From assembly GCA_024362935.1 (NCBI GenBank), contig JANCRA010000014.1, positions 9,627,258 through 9,691,257 of the forward strand: a stretch of 64,000 nt of DNA. The letters run 5' to 3'. Both the position numbers and the translations under genes were made by a program. The notes below the pieces were generated by a model. The model worked only from the letters and a program-made list of their open reading frames with translations, did no database searches and had not been told where the DNA came from. Source of the stretch: Setophaga petechia (Eukaryota > Chordata > Aves > Passeriformes > Parulidae). Positions 52,701-64,000 of the stretch are shown one piece after another; the first letter of the stretch is position 1, and every line of letters starts with the position of its first letter.

Positions 52701-55700
52701 CCACCAGAGCTTGTGACAGCATCTGATTTCAGAGACAGGATAACTGCCAGTGCTCCGTTTTTGGGGCAGTAAAACCATTCTGCAGTTCAGGGCAGCCCTT
52801 CGTGGTTCAGTTGTCTTCATATCTGCATACAAGCGTTGTTTTTCCAGAGGGGATTGGTCACTTTTACAGGTTTTAGTTGTTCTTGGGCTTCAGATTTGCT
52901 TGCCAGCTCAAAGGCTTGAAATTCTTTGCCCATGTATAGCAGGAGTACATTTTCTTTCTGTTTCTAGACCTTTCAAACATTTTGATCGGTTCACTTGGGA
53001 ACAATTCATAATGTTTTGCTAATAAATTTAGATACATATTTGACAAGAAAAGCTCTATTTATAGAAAATATATTGCATTGTCCATCATAAACCTTATTTA
53101 TAAATGGTTGAGGCTTTCTTCTTTGAGAATGCAGTCTAATATTCCTAAGATGGGGAAAGGAAAGCTTTATTTTAAAATTCTAATAGTGTTGCTCCAGATT
53201 AAATGAAAAAGGGAAAAAAACCCACCAAACTAAATTACTCTATCAAAATCTAATAAAATTTCATCTGCTTGTTACCACAATTATATGTCAATAACCTGGT
53301 GCTTGTATAGACCAGGAGACATTTTCTGGGAGTTTATATGTGCTGTTTCTTTGGTGGTCCTAAATTCTTCTGTAGGACTGTAACATGTACCATTGGTAGA
53401 AGGGAAATTCTCCCTTCATGGCCTTTTCCCAGTCTTTGAGCCAGAAACTCCCAACTTTTATGTGTGCAGAGGTTTGTAAGCCCAAACTTGCACGTTGAAT
53501 TCCAATGGATATTCATGCAAGAAGTTTTCCTGCATTTCCTCTGCCCTCATCTTGTTTGTCTGTGTGATCCCTTCAGGGGAGATTGGCTGTTTGGGGAATG
53601 ACCAAACTGAGAATTTTCTGCAGATTCTCTGAATGCCTTCACCAGGCAAATCCAGGTATTCTCACACAGTTAAATCTGGGCATTTTCCTGGGCTGATAGT
53701 AAATGAAATTATTGCTGCTGTGGAAACTGCTGGAAATGATGGAAGTGCCCTCTTTGGGATTATACAAACTATGATTGATGGATTTGAGTTTGTAGTTTAT
53801 TATAACCAGGTTTAATACAAGAGTTTTCTCTTGGCAGGAACATGCATCAATCTCGCTGGCACTGCTTGGGCACAGAAAGTAAATAAACAAGAACTGAGGG
53901 GCATATTTTACTCTACACACTTGAATCACAATAGAGATAGAATTGGAATAAAGTGTCTTCCAAGAGCTGGAGCAGCAGCTGAGATTTATTTACAAAGTTA
54001 TTTTTTATGGACGTCCTCTCATAAAGAAATTTCCTGTAGGTCAGAGTACTGCATTGCTTGACATCAGGCTACTGTTGTTTTTTTTTAGTATATTGTATGT
54101 CAAACAACATATATAGGATCTTTAATAATTATATAGAGGATATAATGCATTGTAATATAATATAAGCTCTATTACTAATTATATATAGGAAAAACACAGT
54201 AGGAACTTTAACATCAGGAATAAATTTTCTTGCTTGAATATTTAACTGCCTGAAATTTGGTTTTGTATTTAATGTTTAATATTCATAAATCATAGAAAAG
54301 GCTTGTAAAGGATCAAAATAGTGTGATTGATTATAATTTTTCCTGCTGGAAGATGTTTGGCATGTTTTTATACATCTTGAAAACATTCAAACAAGAGCAG
54401 ATGGGAGTTTTTGAGAATGGTAGCTTTTAGATCAGGAACCAGACAGATTAATGTTTTGCAAATTAGATTAGAGTCCAAATTGTCTGAATGAGTTTGTTAC
54501 CAGACATCTAACCAAAGTGGGTTTTTTTTCCTCTTGAATTGGATTAAACTGTCATGGTCACAGCAATTCTGCTGTGGTTTATTGGAAGTTTACTGGCTTT
54601 CATTATTGAAATAAATTTTAAGGAATTTTGTAAGTTTGACCTTTTGTCACACCAGATAGCAGCAGGTGTTTGGAAGAAAATCAGCTGGCTAAAGAACTGT
54701 TGAAAAGCCAGATTTGCTCAAGTAGATGATCTTTTTTGAGAATAGATTATATTAAAACTCCAGAAGACCTTTGAAAGCTCTTGAATAATTCTAAGGGATA
54801 TTTTTCTAATTTTTAGTGTTTGGTTCATATCAGGATTTTTTGATTTCTGCGTTGGAAATGAAGTCTTGGAAATTAAGAAATGCTGGGTGGTATTTGTTAC
54901 CACCCTGATGCATTTTTTTCTAGCAGGGTAATAATGACTTATTCTGCTTGCATACGAAACATATTAAATATCAGAAATAAAAGAAAGAATATATCATAAA
55001 TAAAGGAAGAAAATCCGTGGCAATGTCTGGCAATCTCTGTGGCATTCTTATCTAGGATTTTGTCTCAAAATGGAAGAAGAGCAGGTAGAGATTTAAATGA
55101 GGATTTTGCAAACCCATCTCGTGAGTACAGAATTGTTTCAAGCCCAACACAAGTAGCAGAGAAATCAAGGTAATAGCAATAACTTCCTACTGATGTTGTG
55201 CATGGAACAGTGTTTTGTATGTGCAATCCACTAAATATCCTCATGGGTCATAATTTTGTATTTGGCTCTGAAAGGGGAATATAGCATGAGCTAAAGGAGC
55301 TCAGGATCCAGTCAAAATTGTCTGACTTTCTCTATCATTTGTGTTTATTCTGTAAAACATGTTTTGGTCTTAGTAAATAGCTGACCAAAAGTTAGCTATT
55401 CAATAGAGATAAAAGGATAATATTTTTCTGAAATTGTAGCAAAGTGCTATGAAGAACAAAGCAGTAAATAATACCTCCCCTGCTTTGTAAAAATAAATTT
55501 TCTGAGACAAAATATTGGAAGAGTTAGCTTAGGTTTTTTTGACAAGTTCTGACTTCTTGCCTAAAAATGGTGTCTTTTACAAAATATTGATCTCATAAGC
55601 TTGCTGCTAGAATGAGATATTCATTTGCACTGATGTTGTAAAAAAATAGTCCAAAAATCTATTTTGGTGTAGCCATAGTCTGTTTAGTGGTGTGGAAGAT

Positions 55701-57825
55701 ATTCCTGGAAGCCAGGCTGGGGTTGCTGATAGGTGCTGATGATGGCAAATGAAAAGTCTTGGTTGTTATGGACTAGAACATAATTCAGGGGAAAATGAAC
55801 TATGTCTTTACATTACAGGAAACTGAAATGTCTCAGAATTCTTTAGGTCAGGTCCTGCATGGTACCTAAAGGGGTCTTTCAAGGGCTATTGCTTACACCA
55901 AAACACCTACAGGAGGTAGTGAGACGTCTTGTCTTTGAAGTTTTGTCATAGGTGGGACTCCTGTGTCTGAACCAACCCCCCTAAAAAACCCCAAATGAAA
56001 GAATAACCCACAGCAGGAAGCCTGAACTGAACTCTTCCTGACCTGAACTTGCCTGCTCCCTTCATTTGGACTGTGAGGAATGTCAGAGCTGATGTATCTC
56101 CAGGTGGGCTCTGCATGGAAATGGTGAATGGGAGCAGAAATGGTTGATCATTTGTTTTTCCTCTTTTTAGTTGCTTAATTGTATCTTAGCTTTGTGTACA
56201 GTGACTTTTCTGTGCTGCCTCTTTCTTGATGACAGCAGCCCCCTGTACTTAAAGGGTAATGTCATTTTGGCTTCAGAAAGCATTGAAAAGTCAATGGAAA
56301 ATGTGAACTACTGAACTGGCATATTACCAGGACAAAAACATCAAATCAGATGAGTTGAAAACAGGTAATTTTGTTCTTGAATAACAAAGACTATTCTATA
56401 TGCCTAGGAGGGAAAAGAATATTTCAGGTTGAATTTTTGAATAAAACAGATTTAAGAACCAAGTTAACAAATAGTTCAGGGGTTTCAGGGTCAGTTCAGT
56501 AGGTAAATGCAACATACTTAAGAAATAGCAAAAGAGCAAAATAGTAATTTAAAAATAGTTTTGAAATTCCTAGGCTGCTTAAGTATTTCAAACCAGAAGC
56601 AAGGCTGATATGGGCTTCTCTCCTTTCTGGGTGGTTGCACTGGCACTCAACCAGCACCCAAGCTTTTCTTGCCATTGTTTTGGATGAGACAACCATAAAC
56701 TAAAAGCCAGTTTGTTCTTTTTGAAAAATAGGAAATCAAAGTTCTTACACAGTTAATTCTCAACCTTATTTGCTATCCCAATAGAAGTGGGGCCATTGAA
56801 GCCCAGCAAAACAGGAAGCAAAAGGTAGTATTTACAAAATAAATAATATAAAATCAGCTTTCTAACATTAAAAATTCAGTCTTCAGCTACAGACACTTAT
56901 CTATGTATTCTTAGAGTATAGAATGTTTTATGGAAAGCTTAATGCTTCATTCTGCTCTTTTGAAAGGTTTGTGGATTTCCTGTTTCTTGTACAACTTCTG
57001 TATTTCTATTGCTTGGCCTACACCAAATGAGCAGCAGATGGTATCAAAGCCTCGGCTGACTTGAGTTCTTCTGAGCAAAGAGGACCAGGAAACCCAGGCA
57101 CAGGTTGTGTAGGTGGCAAACCTGAGGCAAGGCAGGAACCTGTCCAGTGGAGCAGAGCAGCTTGGGGACAGCACTGGAGTCACCTGGCAGAGCTGATGCC
57201 AGCCCATGTGTGCCATGGCACTGCTGCATCACTGCTGAGAGCCCCTTTAGAGGGGTCTCCGTTTGCTTTGTGAAACTCCTGGTGATCTCTGCTGTTCACC
57301 ACACAGCCCTGCAATGCCTTATCCCCTTCAGATTTGTCATTACTGATGACAAATCAGTAAATGATGGTGAAAGCTACATGATGGAAGAATTCAAAATTGG
57401 CCATAAAGTTCACTCTATATACTGTTTACAATCAGGCTTAATCAACTTTGAAGTTAGAAAGCAGAAGCTTAAGGAAAGCTGTCAGTGACCTCAGAACATG
57501 GAAGGCTGAATGTTGTTCAACTCAGGACCAGAGTTCTAATGGAGACAGTAGGTGGCAGAAAAATAAATCACTTCTAGGAACTGAAGCCAGGACAAGATCT
57601 ATTATCTGGCAGTCAGTGTCTGTTTCACCTCAGGCTCAAAATTCTGGTCTGTGGTTCCTTTAATGTGTGTTCTGGAAAGAAGTCAGGAAATAGTTTAGAT
57701 AAACGTGCATTTGGTTGCAAGCAAATCACCCATATTTACCTTAAAGCGTGATTTAGGATAAACTTCCCTTGGGGAGGGAGGAATTGGCCTCGGCTGTCTC
57801 AGGAGGTGACTGAGGGGACTCCTCA
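43784..57825. other. Intergenic, AT-rich, nothing recognised
   Basis: 14 kb of mostly unique AT-rich sequence. No open frame looks like a real exon. Very AT-rich with ATATA motifs at 54095-54190. Conserved non-coding elements may be present, but one sequence alone cannot show this. Confidence 0.5.
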
Positions 57826-57945
57826 ATGTCTGTCACCTGCAGGAGGTGGCAGAGCATGGAGCAGGCTCTGCTCAGTGGGGCCAAGCAACAGGACACGAAG
57901 AAATGGGCAGGAAGTGAGGGACAGGAAATTGCACCTGAACACGAC
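57826..57945 (+). mobile_element. CR1 LINE internal fragment (3' region, lacking the tail)
   Basis: GGAGGTGGCAGAGCATGGAG, CAGGCTCTGCTCAGTGGGGC, CAACAGGACACGAAGAAATG and AATTGCACCTGAACACGA resemble the region upstream of the CR1 3' end. The terminal ATTCTGTGAT repeats are missing. More diverged than the other two copies. Confidence 0.65.
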
Positions 57946-60900
57946 TCCCTTTCCACCAGAGTCATTCTGAGTCAGCAGAATGCTTCCTGTCTATGAATTT
58001 TTTACACTTTTACAAGTTAAAGAAATCGGTAAAAATATGGAATATCAATTATGGCGCTTTCAGTTTTGCAACTGAATAGCTGCAAGTGTGATAATTTCTG
58101 GTCATGGTAGATGTAAAAATACCGAATTTCTTTAAAGATTTTCTTTTATGAGCACCACCGAATGAGGCATCAAGCATCTCTTCTTTGAAAGGTGGTAGAA
58201 CTTTTTCTCTGCCAGAAATTACAACTTTCTTTTTTGCTACCTACATGTGCTTTATTTTTTCTGTGGTGGTTTGTGAAGGTTTTGTTAAAAGGTAATGAGT
58301 GAAACCACTTGACAATTTTGTTCTTTTTGTGAGCTGTCATGCTCACATTGGTTAATATTTTTGCAAAGTGCTGCTTGCAGAAATTTATCTGGACACAATA
58401 ACATTGATGTTGATATTTGTGGGAAGCAATTGCTTCTTTTTGATAGAACTGAACACACAATTCTGAACATTAATCTCATGAATTTATCAGAAATCATACT
58501 GTGTGTCAATTAGTTAAGACAACTTGAACTTCAAGTGTTTCCCAAGGCTGTCTTTGGAAAATTTGTGATCAGGGGTTTAGAAAAACAGTATTGACCAACA
58601 GTATTGCCTGCTTGATTGTTTTCTGGCTTTGGCAGAGAGAAAGGAAATTAAAAAATAGATTTTCACTTTAAAATGTTTCGGTGGCATGTAAGTATCTTAA
58701 GCTATTTTTTTTCCTGAGTCTCAGTAGCTAAAAGTAATAAACCCCTGACACTGGTGCCTTCTGAAAATATATGCAGTGTCATATTTTGGTTAAAGTCGAT
58801 TTCTCTCTAAGTTGAGAACTAAATCTTTGTTGGAAGACAAATCTGTGGTTTGATCACACATTTTTGCTTGAAATGACAGTAAATTTCACAATTTGATTGT
58901 AACATGACCCTACAGAAAATAATTAATGGGTGGCTGAGCTTTGAGTCTGCTTGTGTGCCTAAGGAGAAATCAAGACCAGTAGATGCTGAACTTTCCAGTT
59001 GGTCAAGTGTAGATTTATGCAATGTGGAACAGCTTCCATTAAAATGTGCAAATATTTCCACATACACTTTTAGATATCTAAGAAGAAAATTGACTTATTT
59101 TAATTCTTTCTGCAAACCACAGGATGGAGAGAAGCCTTTTAAAGAGTTTTAACAATTGTAGGAGCGAAGGGTTCTAATATCTGGCTTGTGTAACGCCATT
59201 GCTCTGGCCTGTCCCAGACACTTTGCTAATCTTGATGAAGTTTTAATGTTATCACTGTTTTTACAGCTGAGGAAAGAGAGGGCCTTTCTGTTCTCTAGGA
59301 ACTGCTTTTGATTTATTGCTGGAATTACACATTGGTGGATTATGCAAGTAGACTGCTGGATCTCTTTCAATTCTAGCAGTTCACTCTTAGTTTTTAACAT
59401 TGGTTTCTTGTGGAATTCTTAAAGCTTCTTGTTACTTTAGTTACTACTTTTAAACACATCATATCATTTTTCTCTTCTTGGTCTTTGCTTGTACAAAAAT
59501 GTATTATTTCAGGGTTTTGGCAGCATTGTTGATCTGTCTTATAATGAAAAAAGAATCAGATGTTTTCTGACTTCTCCAAGCCTTCAGTTTTCTTCTCAAA
59601 GATAGTTTTTGTTGTGCTTCTGCATTTTAAATTATCTTTGGTTATATGTATCAGTTTAGGTAAGAAAGGAAATTGAAATTTCATATTTACTTGTACAAAT
59701 CTGAGATGCTGAAGAACCAGGGATGCTGACACAATTGTTGGATCTGCTAGTAGTATCCAGTACCTCATCTGCCTCTTCTGCTTTGGGTGTTGAAATATGG
59801 TGCAATCTACATTCCTGCTTTTAGAGTTAACTAAGGAGCTATCAGAAGAAATAACATCAGTATCCAAAAATAGAAAGAAAACTTGGTTTCAATAATACTT
59901 GCAGGAGGACAGAATGATTTTGTTATTTTAAGTAATTTCTATCTAGTTTTACTTCCATGATAATCAGCTAATGCTGAGTTAATGAGTCTTAAAGACTTGA
60001 CAATTGACAATGAAGAGTAGGGGTAAAACGAAAATTTTGTAAACAGGCTGTTGTTGAATGGTAGGATAGATTCAGTGTTTCACAGAAATTTGTTTTGAAG
60101 TATCTTGAAATTAGTAAGAAAACAATTAAAAGTTGAATAATTTGCGGGTTTGAGTGTTTCACATTATTAAAAACTGACACGTGATAATTTTGTCATTCAG
60201 TCTTTCAGATGTATTAAAACAGTTTAAAGCATGTATTTCTTACTTGAAGGTAGGAGAGAAATTTAAACAATTGAAGGCTGTACCTTAATAATATTGAGTT
60301 CTGCTTAAAGAAAAAAGCACCATGGAAGATCATTAGGTTCTGTATGTTCCAAGTTTAAAATTTGTATGGAGACAAGTGAGCTAGACTAAGAAAAGGTACC
60401 TTTGGAAATAGTGCTTTTCATTATTGGTGTGGAAATGTAGGAAATTGATATGAAAATAGAAGAAAGTGGTTTTAGTTGTAGAAAAAAAAAGTTAAAATAA
60501 TTAACTATTTTTCATTTCTATTGGGTTAAGGGTCACCTTTTCCTGGCTGATCTGTAAATTAAGAATAATGTGCTTATGGCTAATACTACTTATGGCAAAA
60601 TTAACAAGGCAGAAGGAATATCTTGTAAAAAGGAGAACAAAGTAGCTTTGGAGAATTAAGCCATCTGTGCTATGCTCTTGGTTCATGTTCCTAGAAGGTC
60701 CTGATTATTTCCTTTCAATGCGCAGTTGTGAAACCTTTGTTGCATCACTGTAATTATTTTGCTGAAAGAAAATGTAGAAATTAATCTGCCCACTGCATCC
60801 ACTGGACACCAGAAGGATGTGAACAATCTCCTGAAGGTTGAGCTGTGTAGGTTTCCAGCTTTTGGGATTCTGTTTTCAGCTGTCTGCCAAGCCAAGGACC

Positions 60901-63900
60901 AGCTGCCCCTGCAAATCTTTAGCTTGAATAGTATTGACAAAAAACAAAAATTTCACTTCAGCTTTTAATTGACAGAAGTAAATTCTTGGTACATAATCCT
61001 TTTCTTTATACTCTTAATGTGCATATTTGTCAGATTTTATTTAAATAATTTTATACACAATATTGGGATAATCTGTTACATTAATGCACAGCTTAAAACA
61101 GTTCTTATTTACACTGATCACAGAAAGACAGAGGTATGAGGACAAATACTTTACATTCACCATCTTTATCAGCATTTTAAGTATAGTTAACCAGCACACA
61201 TCACACACATCCATATCCATATTTATAAGAAATGTAGTTGTTTCTAATTGTACACATGGGCATGTAGATGTCTCCCTTTGAAAAAACCAAAAATTAATGA
61301 AAAAAAAATTGAAATGCCATTTCCCCCAGATAACCAAAGACTTTAAAAAAAAGGGCAAAATTCACCTGCAGATTTCACAATTAATGGAATCAGGCATGGA
61401 AACGTGGTGGCTGTGTTTGGACACTTTTGGTCACTGGGGCACTTTGGGGAGTATTTTTTACTAGTGGCAAGTTTTGAGCTCCTATGAAGACTTATTCCTG
61501 AAAACTACAAAGGGTTCTCTTGCTTTGGAAGTAGATCTACTGGACACTAACACATTTGGTTCAATGTTAAGTCATCTAACAACACAAAATTGCAGCCAAA
61601 AGATACTCTGGATTTTTTGGTATTCTTTTAGAATATAAATTAAAAACACATGACTTCATTCCATGAGATTAAGGCAGCAATGGAGAATATTGTGCTACAA
61701 TGTGCATTAGCTGTAGGTAATGTTCTATTCTCCTGTATCACATTTTTACATTTATAATCAAAGGCCAACATATTATTGAACTAGACTGGCTGACTACAAA
61801 ATCTTATAATGAAGAGATAGGTCTTGTGTGATAACCTTGTTACATCAAAGTTGAATTTCTCGCCTTACAATATACATATATTCTATGAAAATTAAAAAAA
61901 CTGGTAAAAATATTAAAATATTTCCTATACAGAGGTACCCTTATCTAAGTTAAATTCTAGTCACTGCTATAAAAAGGCATTAAAAATTAAGTAAAACACT
62001 GGTGTAAACCAAGTAAATGCTCACTGTAAAGCTTTTATTTGTAAGGCAAATCTTCATTAGGATTTATTTTCAAAATGTATTGTTTGGAGGTTCTCTCTTT
62101 GTAACTGATATTGCCCATAGCAAAGGAGAGCTAAGTCTTGCAGAAAGGTTCACAGAGAGTGCAAGGTAAATTACAAATGCAGGTCACCTTCAAGCCTAAT
62201 GCCTCTTGGCAGCGACCAAGAAACAACATGACACCTTCAAAAGAAAGCCAGCTTAAGGCTTGGTAATTCTCTTAATTCACTGCATTTATTCTGTTTCCTT
62301 ATAATGAAATTAGGCAACTCATGTTTAGTACAGCAGCTAAAGAAACACCTTAAAGGAGGAAAGCAAAGCACACAAGTGACTGAGACTTGCTGTGAGTGCT
62401 TGGGCAGGAAAGGCCCCCTGTTCTTGTGGGAATTAATGCAGACATGGTTAATGTACACAAGGGTTAAACCTCTCCATTTATCCCCTGCTCTTCCCGGCCA
62501 CTCAGACCTAGAGACCTCCAAGTCCTTCTAAGAGCTCAATTTCACTGAGCACAATCACATCTGTGTCATTTATATTCTTCTGGTGCCTTCTGTTCCTTGG
62601 CTGCTTCTGCTCCTCAGCCCCACAGTGACTGCAGCCCATCAAAGCACTTTCTGCTTTTTAATGGTGGTGGAAACCAATCAAATGCTGCACTTAAAAGTGA
62701 CTGTATTACCCTGTTATGTTTTTACTGATTGAATGCTTTTATTGCCCATGTAGCTCTCTGTAGTAGTCTCTGATGAATTTAGATGCACATAAATTTGGTC
62801 TAAATTTGACCAGTACCACTGTACAAATTAATCACTTTCCACTAATTAGCTGGGTAAGCTCACAATCACCAACAGGGATGTGGGTATGAGTCAGAGGAAG
62901 GTAGCTGAGAAAGTCTCCTAAATTGTTCAGGGATCTAATCTGAAATGTCACATTATCCTTCACATTAAGAAAATGGAGTTCATACATGAGGTGATCTCTG
63001 GGCCACAAATATTCCCAGTATTGAGAAAATAAAATGTGTTAGAACAAAAAGGTCCTAATTTACTGCTCTGAGAGGCTCAGAGTTCACACAATTTCATGTA
63101 GGGCTATATATTGTCATTTGTTGAACTGTAAAAGCTTTCTAATGTCTGGGCCCTTCAGGCTCACTTTAAAATGTTTTAACATGGCACTACAAATAAAATA
63201 TTCTTAAGTCTCACCTCTTTTGAAATTGTTGAACTACAGTTTTAATTTTGTTCTTAGGAAAGGAGTTCTTAAACATTTGCCAATTCCTCATGAAATTTAG
63301 TGAAGCAGTCCAGGATATGAGTGAAAGCTATCTACTCCCATAAAAGCAAATATCTGCTAATTAATGCTGTGTGAATTGAAAGAACTGCAAAAGAGACATT
63401 AACAGCAAAATAACTTTGATGTGGCCTCCTACAGCCTAACAGTATAAAATAAACTTAATTCATGTCAAAACAATAGCATGAGAAGTAAATGCATATACAA
63501 AGTGTTTGGGCTTGCCCCTTTTAAATAATAACTCTGAAATTGTATTTTGCTGAGAAGAAATGACCAAGTACAGGAAATTTCCTCTGGGAAAAGTACATAC
63601 AACACACATTGCACGTGCAGTCAGGGAACATGCACAGTAGTAACAGCCAAGTAATTCTCCTGCATTCTAAATTTAAAATACTGTGTTTGATCCTGGATAT
63701 CCTGCAGAATCCCTCAGTATGGCAAGATGTCTTTCAAGTGTTGCCAGGGTGAATGTCTCAGGTCACAATTGAACACAAGAAGGACTGATAAAAAAATACA
63801 TTGCTCAAACAGGGGTCCAGTAATAAATGGTACTAGTGCTTTTTGGATTATTGCCTTGAAGGGCTAACTGTTTCTTCCAGAAATTTAAATCTGTGGAGTT

Positions 63901-64000
63901 TTAGTAATGTAGCTTTAAAGTAGTTCCAAGGACGTGAAGAATATCTGGCTGAATGATGGCAGGGCAGGGTACAAAGAGAGAATGGAGGGTCTCTTTCCTT
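57946..64000. other. Intergenic, AT-rich, nothing recognised
   Basis: 6 kb to the window end. No gene, RNA gene or clear transposon seen. Runs of A/T occur around 61.2-61.3 and 61.85-61.93 kb. Confidence 0.5.

Overview
This is vertebrate nuclear DNA, almost certainly from a bird. Introns and intergenic DNA are AT-rich, splice sites are GT-AG, and at least three truncated CR1 LINE tails of the avian type are present (around 23.2, 43.7 and 57.9 kb). I see no bacterial, viral or plasmid features.

The only protein-coding gene I can support is SLC12A4 (KCC1, electroneutral K-Cl cotransporter 1), on the + strand. Twenty-three coding exons lie between 3768 and 29851. They join in phase with GT-AG junctions into 1,046 complete codons plus a split first codon and a stop. 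Adding the roughly 39 residues normally encoded by exon 1, which I do not find here, gives about 1,085 residues, the length of human KCC1. Putative K+ ligands (Asn131, Ile132, Tyr216, Pro429, Thr432), the Cl- ligand Tyr589 and both WNK/SPAK-type C-terminal threonines are in place. A 3' UTR of about 1.06 kb ends at an AATAAA at 30892. The window therefore starts inside intron 1, or inside a 5' alternative transcript.

From about 30.9 kb to the end (33 kb) I find no convincing gene. LCAT, which follows SLC12A4 directly in mammals, is not seen there. This part holds a complex tandem-repeat locus (32.47-33.60 kb): a 20-bp array, a 115-bp CpG-rich spacer with a strong CTCF-like motif, and a CpG-rich 17-21-bp array with Z-DNA-prone sequence. 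It also holds a 31/38-bp VNTR (40.3-40.8 kb), CR1 fragments and minor simple repeats.

Points that stand out inside the gene: exon 12 has G or C at the third position of all 58 complete codons, within a 260-bp GC-rich patch, and ends in Trp where mammalian KCCs have Arg or Gln. A diverged 136-bp intronic duplicate flanks exon 11. A 31-bp VNTR lies in intron 22. Near the window start a 74-bp tandem repeat carries three identical GTAAGT donor motifs, and an ORF ending at the first would splice in frame to exon 2.
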